Shown: positions 26,853-35,186 of the stretch, in pieces | How positions within the stretch are numbered: the first letter of the stretch is position 1 | Layout of the letters: every line of letters starts with the position of its first letter | NCBI RefSeq assembly: GCF_900112755.1 | Contig: NZ_FOMW01000003.1 | Location: 1-64,000 of the forward strand | Source: Sulfitobacter brevis | Lineage (GTDB): Bacteria > Pseudomonadota > Alphaproteobacteria > Rhodobacterales > Rhodobacteraceae | Direction: 5' to 3' | Length of the DNA stretch: 64,000 bases | Translations under genes and position numbers: made by a program | The notes under the pieces: model-generated | The model's input: the letters and a program-made list of their open reading frames with translations, nothing else | Database searches by the model: none | Told to the model about the DNA's origin: nothing

Positions 26853-27319
26853 AGGCGCAACAGCATCGCGCCCACGACCCCGCTTTGGCTGAAGTTTTGA
26901 CGCTGATCCAAGCCAGTTTTGCCTCGATGGAGGGGCGTATCGACCCACCGTCCTCAATGCAGCGCCTTACCCTTGCTGAACTACAAGGTCACTGCACCAT
27001 GGGCGAGGTCTGGTCGCTGGGGGTGCCTGTGACGGCCTGCGTCCTGTTCACCGCGAAGCCGAATCGTCTCTATATCGGCAAGCTCTCGGTGGCAGCCCAC
27101 GCCCGCCGCCAAGGTCTCTCCCGACGACTGATTGATCTGGCCCACCACCGCGCCGCCGCCCTTGGCCTGCCGTGGCTGGAACTTCAAACCCGCATCGAAC
27201 TGGTCGAAAACCACGCAACTTTCGCGGCCTTGGGGTTCTCCGAACATGCCCGCACGGCCCATGCAGGCTTTAGCCGTCCCACATCAATCACCCTGCGCTG
27301 CGCAGTAGACCCACGTTAA
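26843..27319 (+). CDS. GNAT-family N-acetyltransferase
   Basis: This 158-residue protein has a GNAT core: strands around LYIGKLSVAAHARRQGLSRRLI, where the R-x-x-G-L-S/A segment binds the acetyl-CoA pyrophosphate, and the C-terminal FAALGFSEHART. Its start overlaps the response regulator stop by 10 bases, so it is the third gene of the signalling operon. The acetyl acceptor is unknown. It may modify a protein or small molecule linked to the sensed substrate, but the sequence does not tell. It converges on the amidohydrolase at 27326 with a 6-base gap. Confidence 0.82.
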   Translation: MALKAQQHRAHDPALAEVLTLIQASFASMEGRIDPPSSMQRLTLAELQGHCTMGEVWSLGVPVTACVLFTAKPNRLYIGKLSVAAHARRQGLSRRLIDLAHHRAAALGLPWLELQTRIELVENHATFAALGFSEHARTAHAGFSRPTSITLRCAVDPR

Positions 27320-27325
27320 TCAGAC

Positions 27326-28504
27326 CTATTTCAGCCCCGCCACTGCCTGTGCCAGGACTTCGACACCCGCGACCAAATCCGTCTCGTCGGTATCTTCCTC
27401 GAACGCATGGCTGATCCCGCCAATCGACGGCACAAACAACATCGCCACGGGCATCAGCCGCGATACATTGGTTGCATCGTGCAGCGCGCCTGAAGGCATC
27501 TTGCGCCACCGGCCCGGTGCCACCGCTTCAGCCCCGCGCTCCAACGCGCCGCGCAAGCCTGCATCCATCTGCACCGGTTCTAGCCCAAGCATGGTGCCAG
27601 AATTCAAAATCATCCCGCGCGCCTCGGCGATCTCGGCGGCGGTGTCGCGGATGATCGTTTCCATCCGGCCCAACCGTTCTGCATCGCCATCGCGCCATTG
27701 CATCGAAAACACCGCCTTGCCTGGCACGATCGAAGAGGCGTTGGGATGCAGCGACAGATGCCCGATGGTCCAGACCGTGCTGGGCGTCACCACATTGCGA
27801 AACCGTTCGTTCAACTCCGCATTGAATGCCGCAACCGCCTGAAACGCATCGCGCCGCAAATGCATCGGCGTGGTGCCTGCGTGGTTTTGCTGGCCCTCAA
27901 AAGTGATTTTCATATCCCTGATGCCAACGATATCCGTCACCACCCCGATCTGCTCGCCCGAGGTGTCCAGCGTTGGCCCCTGCTCGATATGCAGCTCAAT
28001 GAAACCGCTGAATTGCGCAGGCGAAACCTCTCCCGTGACCATGCCCTGCACCGCCAATCGTGCCGCGCCCAAGGCCACGCCGCTATGATCCTTTAGCAAG
28101 TCCGCCTCGGCCAACGTCAAATGCCCTGACCAAACCGCCGATCCGGTCGTCACCCCGAACCGCCCCTCCTCATCTTGGAACGACACCACCGAAACGCCGC
28201 CACAGCTGCGCGCCACTTCCAATGCCGCAATCACGCCCAGCGCACCGTCCAGCCACCCGCCTTCCGGCTGGCTGTCAGAATGCGATCCCATCAAAACCGA
28301 TGGCCCCTGCGCGATGCCAAACAAATTGCCCATCGCATCCACCGCGACCCGCAATCCCGCCGCTTCAAATTTTGTCGCCAACCACCTGCGTGCCGCCACA
28401 TCCGCATCCGAATAGGCCGGACGCACCACGCCCTTACCAACGCCTGCCGCGCCAAAGCTGCGCAACTCGTGCAAATCTGCCAAAAACCGTTCTGCGTTGA
28501 TCAT
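27326..28504 (-). CDS. M20-family amidohydrolase (hydantoinase/carbamoylase or allantoate amidohydrolase type)
   Basis: This 392-residue metalloenzyme carries the dinuclear zinc ligands of the family: His75 in [18 protein letters not shown], Asp86, Glu112/113 in SFQDEEGRF, His172 in FIELHIEQG, and a late His in [13 protein letters not shown]. Members hydrolyse N-carbamoyl amino acids, ureidopropionate or allantoate. The precise substrate cannot be read off. Because the window encodes ureidoglycine aminohydrolase (43814-44623) but no allantoicase, allantoate is an attractive candidate. It lies on the minus strand after fdhA, separated by a hairpin. Confidence 0.82.
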   Translation of the reverse strand: MINAERFLADLHELRSFGAAGVGKGVVRPAYSDADVAARRWLATKFEAAGLRVAVDAMGNLFGIAQGPSVLMGSHSDSQPEGGWLDGALGVIAALEVARSCGGVSVVSFQDEEGRFGVTTGSAVWSGHLTLAEADLLKDHSGVALGAARLAVQGMVTGEVSPAQFSGFIELHIEQGPTLDTSGEQIGVVTDIVGIRDMKITFEGQQNHAGTTPMHLRRDAFQAVAAFNAELNERFRNVVTPSTVWTIGHLSLHPNASSIVPGKAVFSMQWRDGDAERLGRMETIIRDTAAEIAEARGMILNSGTMLGLEPVQMDAGLRGALERGAEAVAPGRWRKMPSGALHDATNVSRLMPVAMLFVPSIGGISHAFEEDTDETDLVAGVEVLAQAVAGLK

Positions 28505-28545
28505 CGCTCGCCCCTGTTACCGCCCAAACTATCCCGAGGGACTTT

Positions 28546-28564
28546 GAGGGGGCAAAGCCCCCTC
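28546..28564 (-). terminator. Hairpin after formate dehydrogenase alpha
   Basis: Perfect stem GAGGGGGC / GCCCCCTC with a 3-base loop, 43 bases beyond the fdhA-type stop on the minus strand. There is no U tract, so it may be a weak terminator or an mRNA-stabilising hairpin between this gene and the amidohydrolase. Confidence 0.45.
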
Positions 28565-28606
28565 ATCAACCCGATAATCCAGAACCAGACAAGCCGAGGC
28601 AAGATG

Positions 28607-31372
28607 TCACTCTGCCGCCACCACAACAGCCGCCTCCACTTTCACAGCCGAGAATTTGAACTCCGGAATTTTCCCGTAAGGGTCCACCGCCGGATTGGTC
28701 AGAATATTCGCCGCCGCCTCGACATAGGCAAAGGGCAAGAACACCATATCCGGCGAAACCGCCCGATCTTCCCGCGCCATGATCTCGATCGATCCGCGCT
28801 TGGTGGTCAATCGCACGTGCCCGCCCGGCGCCACGCCAAGTTTGCGCAATGTGCTGGGATGAAGCGAGCAATTCGCCTCCGGCTCCAGCCCGTCCAGCAC
28901 CGTGGACCGCCGCGTCATTGAACCGGTGTGCCAATGCTCCAGCTGCCGCCCTGTGGTCAGGATCATCGGAAAGTCTGCATCCGGCACATCATCGGGTGCA
29001 ATGATGCTCGCAGGCGTAAACCGCGCCCGCCCGTCGGGCCGTGGGAAACCGTCGGCAAAGACAATCGCCTGCCCCGGATCAGTCTCGCTGAGCGAGGGAT
29101 AGGTCACCGCGTTCTCGCGCTCCAAACGCTCCCATGTGATGTTGTTCAGACTGCGCATGTTCAGCTTCATCTCGGCAAAAACCTCGGCAGGGCTTTCATA
29201 GCTCCACCCCAGCCCCAGCCGCTTGGCCAGTTCCACCTCGATCCACCAATCCTCACGCGCCTCGCCCGGAGGCGCCACAGCACGGCGGCCCATTTGCACC
29301 TGACGGTTGGTATTGGTCACCGTCCCTGATTTTTCGGCAAAGGCCGACGCCGGCAGGATCACATCCGCATAATTCGCAGTCTCGGTGATAAAGATATCCT
29401 GCACCACCAGATGCTCCAGTTTCGCCAAAGCATCCCGCGCATGTTCCACATCCGGGTCCGACATCGCAGGGTTTTCACCCAGCACATAAATCCCCTTTAT
29501 CGAGCCTTCATGCACCGCATCCATAATCTCGGTTACGGTCAACCCCTTCTGCGCGCTGAAGTCTTCCGACCCCCACACTTCGGTAAAGGCGCGGCGCACG
29601 CCGTCATCCATCACCGACTGGTAATCGGGCAGGAACATCGGCACCAATCCGGCGTCCGACGCGCCCTGAACATTGTTCTGCCCACGCAGCGGATGCAGCC
29701 CCGATCCTGGCCGCCCGACCTGCCCGGTCATCAATGCCAGCGAGATCAGACAGCGCGCGTTGTCGGTGCCATGAATGTGCTGCGACACACCCATTCCCCA
29801 GAATATCATCGCTGCTTTGGCCCCCGCGAAGGTCCGCGCCACGTCGCGCAGAACCTCGGCTTCAATGCCGCAAACCGCCGCCATCTTCTCTGGCGTAAAA
29901 TCGGCCAAATGCGCCTTCTCGGCCTCCCAATTCTCGGTATAGGCGGCGATATATTGTTCGTCGTAGAGCTTCTCTTCCACGATCACATGCATGATCGCAT
30001 TCAGCATCGACACATCCGTACCGGGCCGGAACTGCAACATATGGCTGGCGAAGCGCCGGAGCCCGACCCCGCGCGGGTCCATCACGATCAGTTTGCCGCC
30101 GCGCTTGGTGAACTGCTTGAAAAAGGTTGCAGCGACCGGATGGTTCTCCACCGGATTGGCCCCGATCACGATCGCCACATCGGCGTTTTCGATCTCGTTG
30201 AACGTCGCCGTCACAGCGCCGGACCCGACATTCTCCATCAGTGCCGCCACCGAGGACGCATGGCACAGCCGCGTACAGTGATCGACATTGTTGTGGCCAA
30301 ATCCCTGCCGGATCAGCTTCTGAAACAGATAGGCTTCTTCATTGGTGCATTTCGCACTGCCAAAACCGGCAACGCCGCGCCCGCCAATATCGCGCAAGCC
30401 CTTGGCCGCCACATCCAGCGCCTCGTCCCATGTTGCTTCGCGGAAAAATTCGCTCCAGTTGCCCGGATCGACGTTCAACCCCTTAGCAGGCGCATCGTCG
30501 CGCCGGATCAGCGGCTTGGTCAGACGGTGGTCGTGATGGATATAATCAAAGCCAAAGCGCCCCTTGACGCAGAGCCGCCCTTCATTGGCAGGCCCGTTAA
30601 TCCCGTCGACGTATTTGACCTTGCCGTCCTTTACCTTCAGCGAAATCTGGCAGCCAACGCCACAGAACGGGCAGATGCTTTTCACCTCTTCGTCGAAATC
30701 CGCAGAATCGCCGATCTGGTTCTCGTTCACCACGCTCGCTGGCATCAAGGCCCCCGTCGGACATGCCTGCACACATTCCCCGCACGCCACACAGGATGAC
30801 GCGCCCATCGGGTCGGCCATATCAAACGTCGGATAGCTGTCCTGCCCACGTCCCGACATGCCGATTACATCATTCACCTGAACCTCGCGGCAGGCCCGCA
30901 CACAAAGCCCGCACTGGATACAGGCATCCAGATTGACCCGCATCGCCACATGGCTGTCATCCAGCAGCGGAATCCGCCCCGCTTCGAGTTTGGGAAAGCG
31001 GCTCTCCTCCACCCCGTTCAGCGCGGCCATATCCCACATGTGGCTCGATTTATCATGCGCAACCTCATGGGCCGGATGATCGGCAACCAAAAGCTCTACC
31101 ACCATCTTGCGCGCGCGCTCGGCCCGCGCGTTGTTGGTCACCACTACCATGCCCTCGGCAGGTTCGCGGATGCAGCTGGCGGCCAATGTCCGCTCGCCCT
31201 CGATCTCGACCATACAGGCGCGGCAATTGCCGTCAGGGCGATATCCCGGCGCAGGCTTGTGGCACAGATGCGGTATCTTCAACCCGCGCCCGTTGGCGAC
31301 CTCCCAGATGGTCATCCCCGCCTCGGCTTCAACGGTTTCGCCGTTCAGCGTAAATGTGATCCTGTCCGCCAT
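28607..31372 (-). CDS. Formate dehydrogenase alpha subunit (molybdopterin, NAD-linked type)
   Basis: This 921-residue protein has the layout of FdsA/FdhA. It starts with a 2Fe-2S domain (Cys37, 50, 53, 67) and a NuoG-like His/Cys segment near 100-111. Two 4Fe-4S clusters follow (Cys151-161 and Cys194-204), then a third 4Fe-4S site (Cys234, 237, 241, 268) and the molybdopterin oxidoreductase body. Cys370 in HCTRLCHASSV is the expected molybdenum ligand in place of selenocysteine, followed by the conserved His. It oxidises formate to CO2. No beta, gamma or accessory (fdsB, fdsG, fdhD) genes are next to it, so its electron partner must be encoded elsewhere. Confidence 0.93.
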   Translation of the reverse strand: MADRITFTLNGETVEAEAGMTIWEVANGRGLKIPHLCHKPAPGYRPDGNCRACMVEIEGERTLAASCIREPAEGMVVVTNNARAERARKMVVELLVADHPAHEVAHDKSSHMWDMAALNGVEESRFPKLEAGRIPLLDDSHVAMRVNLDACIQCGLCVRACREVQVNDVIGMSGRGQDSYPTFDMADPMGASSCVACGECVQACPTGALMPASVVNENQIGDSADFDEEVKSICPFCGVGCQISLKVKDGKVKYVDGINGPANEGRLCVKGRFGFDYIHHDHRLTKPLIRRDDAPAKGLNVDPGNWSEFFREATWDEALDVAAKGLRDIGGRGVAGFGSAKCTNEEAYLFQKLIRQGFGHNNVDHCTRLCHASSVAALMENVGSGAVTATFNEIENADVAIVIGANPVENHPVAATFFKQFTKRGGKLIVMDPRGVGLRRFASHMLQFRPGTDVSMLNAIMHVIVEEKLYDEQYIAAYTENWEAEKAHLADFTPEKMAAVCGIEAEVLRDVARTFAGAKAAMIFWGMGVSQHIHGTDNARCLISLALMTGQVGRPGSGLHPLRGQNNVQGASDAGLVPMFLPDYQSVMDDGVRRAFTEVWGSEDFSAQKGLTVTEIMDAVHEGSIKGIYVLGENPAMSDPDVEHARDALAKLEHLVVQDIFITETANYADVILPASAFAEKSGTVTNTNRQVQMGRRAVAPPGEAREDWWIEVELAKRLGLGWSYESPAEVFAEMKLNMRSLNNITWERLERENAVTYPSLSETDPGQAIVFADGFPRPDGRARFTPASIIAPDDVPDADFPMILTTGRQLEHWHTGSMTRRSTVLDGLEPEANCSLHPSTLRKLGVAPGGHVRLTTKRGSIEIMAREDRAVSPDMVFLPFAYVEAAANILTNPAVDPYGKIPEFKFSAVKVEAAVVVAAE

Positions 31373-31491
31373 GGGATGCCTCCTGCAATATCCCCTAATC
31401 TATAGCCAAAACCCGCCACGCTCAGGAGTGCCAATCCCGACACCCATACCCGTTTTTACGCCACCCGCGTTTCCGATGCGCGTCGCCCCGC

Positions 31492-31511
31492 CATCATTTG
31501 GCCAAATAAAC
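31492..31511. repeat. Dispersed intergenic repeat, copy B
   Basis: CATCATTTGGCCAAATAAAC, 18 of 20 identical to the copy at 20088-20107 and in the same orientation. It lies in the gap between fdhA and the phosphatase-like gene. Confidence 0.5.
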
Positions 31512-31581
31512 GCGCCGCGAAGCGTCCCGCACTTTCCTCCCCGCCCCCGCTCGCCTATCAAAGCGACAAAGGAGCCGCGTC

Positions 31582-32235
31582 ATGTCCCACATCACCCTCA
31601 TCCGCCACGGTCAGGCCAATTCACTGGCCCGCGACGAGATCAGTTATGACCGGCTCAGCCCCTTGGGCCACGAGCAAGCCGCATGGCTCGGCGCTCATCT
31701 TGAGCAAAGTGCCACCCAGCATACCCGCCTTTATACCGGGACCTTGCGCCGCCATGTGGAGACCGCCCAAGGCATGGATACCGGCCTTGAGCCGATCCGT
31801 GACGCACGCCTGAACGAACTGGAATATTTCACCCTCGCAACCTTGCTGGAGCAACAGCACGCGGTGCCCTTCCCCGCCGAACAAGGCCAGTTCGCCCTGC
31901 ACCTGCCGCAGGTGTTCGACTACTGGAAAGCTGGCAAGCTCGAAGGCCCGCCCGAAAGCTACGAAAGCTTCGAGCAGCGCATCCAGTCGGTTTTGCACGA
32001 AATTGCCGAAGGCGACGGGCCGGCGCTGGTGGTCACCTCCGGCGGGCTGATTTCGATGGTCATGGCCCAAGCGATGGGTCTAGGCATTCCGGCGATGTCG
32101 CGGATCGCACTGGCGATTATGCATACCTCTATGCACCGGCTTTATCCGATTGGCGGTCATTGGTCGCCGGTCCTGTTCAACGCGGTCCCGCATCTCGACA
32201 CGCCCGACCGTCAAAGCGCACAAACCCACATCTGA
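31582..32235 (+). CDS. Histidine-phosphatase-superfamily protein (phosphoglycerate mutase-like)
   Basis: This 217-residue protein starts with the phosphatase motif LIRHGQAN (catalytic His9) and has TGTLRRHVETAQ and the acidic NELEYF segment expected of the family. The second catalytic His, normally in VSHGG, is replaced: the sequence reads VVTSGGLIS. That would weaken phosphatase activity or mark a subgroup with altered chemistry. ATG 31582 follows AGGAG at good spacing. It is the first of three plus-strand genes with a glutathione transferase and a saccharopine-dehydrogenase-like protein; the grouping has no obvious shared pathway. Confidence 0.8.
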   Translation: MSHITLIRHGQANSLARDEISYDRLSPLGHEQAAWLGAHLEQSATQHTRLYTGTLRRHVETAQGMDTGLEPIRDARLNELEYFTLATLLEQQHAVPFPAEQGQFALHLPQVFDYWKAGKLEGPPESYESFEQRIQSVLHEIAEGDGPALVVTSGGLISMVMAQAMGLGIPAMSRIALAIMHTSMHRLYPIGGHWSPVLFNAVPHLDTPDRQSAQTHI

Positions 32236-32246
32236 AAGGCCAGCCC

Positions 32247-32867
32247 ATGCACACGCTCTATTACGCCAAAGGCACGATCGCGATTGCGGTTGCCCTCACC
32301 CTAGAAGAGGCTGGTTTGCCCTACACGCCAGTGCGCGTAGATTTTGCCAGCGCCGCGCAGACCAAGCCGGAGTATCTTGCGCTCAACCCCAAGGGCCGCG
32401 TGCCCGCGTTGGTGACCGAAGGCGGCACCGTGCTTACCGAAACCGGTGCATTGCTTGAGTACGTCGCGGCCTTGGCACCGCAGGCAGATCTGGTCCCGCT
32501 CAACGCCGAAGCCGCCGCCCATATGCGCGCAGTCATGTATTACCTCGCTTCGACCATGCATGTGGCCCACGCCCATAAAATGCGCGGCAGTCGCTGGGCC
32601 GATAAGCAGGAAAGCTTTGACGACATGACCGCTAAAGTGCCGCAAACCGTAGCCGCCTGCGCCCGCCACATCGAAGACAATTGCCTACAAGGCGACTTTG
32701 TATTGGGCGATAGTTTCAGCCTTGCCGACCCCTATCTTTTTACAGTCGGGCAATGGCTTGAAGGCGACGGCGTGAACCCCGCTGATTATCCGCGTATCGC
32801 GGCGTTTCTGGCCCGCATGGAAGCCCGCCCCAGCGTGCAATCTGTGCGCTCCAAAGGGTTGCTTTGA
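32247..32867 (+). CDS. Glutathione S-transferase family protein
   Basis: This 206-residue protein has a thioredoxin-fold N-terminal domain, with MHTLYYAKGTIAIAVALTLEE, the cis-Pro segment NPKGRVPALV and the glutathione-binding TETGALLEYVA. A helical C-terminal domain follows, including the conserved SLADPYLFTV N-capping segment. It should be a cytosolic transferase of the beta-like bacterial class. The substrate is unknown. ATG 32247 lies 11 bases after the previous stop and follows AAAGG; a longer frame overlapping the previous gene is rejected. Confidence 0.87.
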   Translation: MHTLYYAKGTIAIAVALTLEEAGLPYTPVRVDFASAAQTKPEYLALNPKGRVPALVTEGGTVLTETGALLEYVAALAPQADLVPLNAEAAAHMRAVMYYLASTMHVAHAHKMRGSRWADKQESFDDMTAKVPQTVAACARHIEDNCLQGDFVLGDSFSLADPYLFTVGQWLEGDGVNPADYPRIAAFLARMEARPSVQSVRSKGLL

Positions 32868-32869
32868 TC

Positions 32870-33913
32870 ATGCCGCACCTTTGGCTCCGCGCCGAACAAC
32901 GCGCCAATGAAACCCGCGTCGGGCTGACCCCCTCAGGGGCGGCCGAGCTTCTGGCCGCAGGTTTCACCGTCACGGTCGAAGACAGCGACAGTCGCGTGAT
33001 TTCTACAGCGGAATACGCCAAAGCTGGCTGCGCTATCGCCCCCGCGGGCACATGGCCCCACGCCCCGCGCGATGCGATTATCTTTGGTCTGAAAGAACTG
33101 CCAGATGACGGCACGCCGCTGCCTCACACCCACATCATGTTTGGCCATGCCTACAAGGGCCAAGCTTCTGGCCGTGTATTACTGGAGCGCTTTCGCGCCG
33201 GGGGCGGCACTCTGCTTGATCTGGAATATCTGACCGAAGCCTCTGGTCGCAGGGTCGCTGCTTTCGGCTATTGGGCGGGCTTTGCGGGCGCGGCCGTGGC
33301 GCTAAAATGCTGGGCGGCGCAGCAGCACGGTGGTATCGCGGGACCCGTCACACCCTACAGGAACGCCGAAGCTCTCAAATCCGCGCTGGCCGAAGACCTG
33401 TCAGGCTTGGCGCGCCCCGATGCGCTGATCATCGGTGCGCTGGGCCGCGTCGGCTCCGGCGCTGCTGACCTTTTACGCGCCCTTGAATGCCCAGTGACCA
33501 GCTGGGACATGGCCGAAACCGCGCACGGCGGGCCGTTTCCCGAAATTCTGGCGCATGCGATCTTTATCAACTGCATCCTCGCGGGACCGAAAACGCCGGC
33601 CTTCGTGCGCCCTGACGCGCCGAGCGCCGAGCGCGCGCTGCGGGTGATCGGTGATGTCGCCTGCGACCCAGACAGCGATTTTAACCCCGTGCAGGTCTAT
33701 GACCGCGCCACCACATGGCAACACCCAGCCCTGCGGGTGCATGATATTCCGCCGCTCGACGTTATGGCGATCGATAATCTGCCGTCGATGCTGCCGCTGG
33801 AAAGCTCGCAGGACTATGCAGCACAACTATTGCCGACACTGGCAGAACTGGCACGCGAAGACGCCGCCGTCTGGTCCCGCGCCCGCGCCCTGTTTCAGGA
33901 AAATATCCGGTAA
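32870..33913 (+). CDS. Saccharopine dehydrogenase-like (lysine-forming type) oxidoreductase
   Basis: This 347-residue protein resembles NAD-dependent saccharopine dehydrogenase (Lys1). The N-terminal domain has the alanine-dehydrogenase-like RAEQRANETRVGLTP, and the nucleotide-binding domain has LIIGALGRVGSGAADLL. The C-terminal HDIPPLDVMAIDNLPSMLP is a strong family mark. In fungi the enzyme makes lysine from saccharopine; in bacteria with the diaminopimelate route (dapB is at 60947-61765) it more probably serves lysine breakdown or another amino acid. ATG 32870 lies 2 bases after the transferase stop; TTG 32864 is an alternative. Its end overlaps the convergent SDR gene by 19 bases. Confidence 0.82.
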   Translation: MPHLWLRAEQRANETRVGLTPSGAAELLAAGFTVTVEDSDSRVISTAEYAKAGCAIAPAGTWPHAPRDAIIFGLKELPDDGTPLPHTHIMFGHAYKGQASGRVLLERFRAGGGTLLDLEYLTEASGRRVAAFGYWAGFAGAAVALKCWAAQQHGGIAGPVTPYRNAEALKSALAEDLSGLARPDALIIGALGRVGSGAADLLRALECPVTSWDMAETAHGGPFPEILAHAIFINCILAGPKTPAFVRPDAPSAERALRVIGDVACDPDSDFNPVQVYDRATTWQHPALRVHDIPPLDVMAIDNLPSMLPLESSQDYAAQLLPTLAELAREDAAVWSRARALFQENIR

Positions 33914-34626
33914 TAGAGCCAGTCCGGCAAGAACTGTGCGCCCCGAAACAACAATGAGAACCCCCAAGGGAAGCTCTTTTTAAAGCTGTCGCCGTTCATA
34001 TGCTCGAACACCGCCTGCGCGGCGGCCTCCGGCTCCATCAGGAAGGGCATCTTAAAGTCGTTTTTGTCGGTCAACTGGGTCTTGATAAAACCGGGGTTGA
34101 TGACCTGAACCTGCACGCCGGTCTTGCGCAGGTCGGCGTACATGCACTCCGCCAGGGACATCGTCGCGGCCTTGGATGCAGTATAGCCGATTGATCCCGG
34201 CAATCCGCGGAATCCGGTCAGGCTGGAGGTGATAACGATGTGGCCTGCGTCGCGCGCCACCATCTTTGGCACCACCTGCCCCATCACCCGCATCAAGCCG
34301 GTGAAATTCACATCGGCCATCGCGGTGCCATGCGCGGGCTCCCATTCCTTGGCCCCGAACGGCCAATAGGCCCCCGCCAGATAAACCACCCCATCGACCT
34401 CGCCCACCGCCTCGGCAGCAGCAGCGACGCTGGCGTCATCTGTCACGTCTATCGTCTGCACATGCGCCCGCCCCGGCAGTTCCGCAGCCAGCCGCTCCAG
34501 CTTGTCGGTTGAGCGTGCGGACAAGATCACTTCGGCTCCGGCACGGTTAAGCTTTTGCGCCAGCGCAGCACCCAGTCCCGTGCTGGCCCCGATCAACCAA
34601 TAGCGTTTTTTTGGCCAATGTTTCAT
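33895..34626 (-). CDS. Short-chain dehydrogenase/reductase
   Basis: This 243-residue SDR has the nucleotide motif GASTGLGAAL, the catalytic Ser in ITSSLTGFRG, and Tyr/Lys in YTASKAA. A following Pro-Gly motif (NPGFIKT) is present, as is a C-terminal SLLFRGAQFLPDWLYYRIF that may associate with membrane lipids. ATG 34626 is preceded by AAGGAGGCGTG and overlaps the DUF3833 stop (TGATG). It is the last gene of the five-gene operon starting at 38495. In R. sphaeroides a similar SDR belongs to the sigma-E/ChrR singlet-oxygen regulon (RSP_1087-1091, from memory). Confidence 0.88.
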   Translation of the reverse strand: MKHWPKKRYWLIGASTGLGAALAQKLNRAGAEVILSARSTDKLERLAAELPGRAHVQTIDVTDDASVAAAAEAVGEVDGVVYLAGAYWPFGAKEWEPAHGTAMADVNFTGLMRVMGQVVPKMVARDAGHIVITSSLTGFRGLPGSIGYTASKAATMSLAECMYADLRKTGVQVQVINPGFIKTQLTDKNDFKMPFLMEPEAAAQAVFEHMNGDSFKKSFPWGFSLLFRGAQFLPDWLYYRIFS

Positions 34627-35186
34627 CACGCCTCCTTGGGGCGAATGGTGGCGACAAGCTCGGCCACCTTAAACCCGTATTTGCGGAACTGGCTGCGATT
34701 TACGATCGCCCCGTCCGGTGTCAGATACATCCAGTCGACTGTGTTTAACTTATGCCCGCCGCTGCTCTCTGGCAGGTGAATCACATAGCGCATCTGGGCG
34801 GCCAATCCGGTCTGAATGCCGCGCCCGCCTGCAGGCACATCGCTGGCCTGCGTGGTAAATGCACCTTCTTCGCCCAGTGTGATCACCCATTCGCGATCCT
34901 GCCGCGAGCCGTCATTATAGCGGAACTTCTCGCTCATCACGCCAGTGTTGCCGGTCCACTCTATATCGAAATCCGCGACGAAAGTGCTTGTCACACGCCC
35001 CAGCGGACCAAAGATCGCACCTTCGCAGACCATCTGGCCATTCAAATGTTTGCGCAGTTCGAAATGGGGGAAACCGTCAGTGTAGTCATCCGGTGTCTGG
35101 CCATAAAATTCGGCAAAGCGGCGGCGGATAACCACCATGATACCCGCCAGCCCCAACCCGAGCAAAGTAAAGATCACCGGTTCCAT
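34626..35186 (-). CDS. DUF3833-family protein
   Basis: This 186-residue protein has one N-terminal hydrophobic segment (about residues 4-18), then a soluble part with paired strands: ELRKHLNGQMVCEGAIFGP, DFDIEWTGNTGVMSEKF and DWMYLTPDGAIVNRS. The pattern matches DUF3833, a family of predicted membrane-anchored, lipocalin-like proteins often beside DUF1365, cyclopropane synthase and FAD genes. ATG 35186 overlaps the MFS stop by one base (TGATG). A lipid-binding role in the operon is plausible, but not shown. Confidence 0.8.
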   Translation of the reverse strand: MEPVIFTLLGLGLAGIMVVIRRRFAEFYGQTPDDYTDGFPHFELRKHLNGQMVCEGAIFGPLGRVTSTFVADFDIEWTGNTGVMSEKFRYNDGSRQDREWVITLGEEGAFTTQASDVPAGGRGIQTGLAAQMRYVIHLPESSGGHKLNTVDWMYLTPDGAIVNRSQFRKYGFKVAELVATIRPKEA

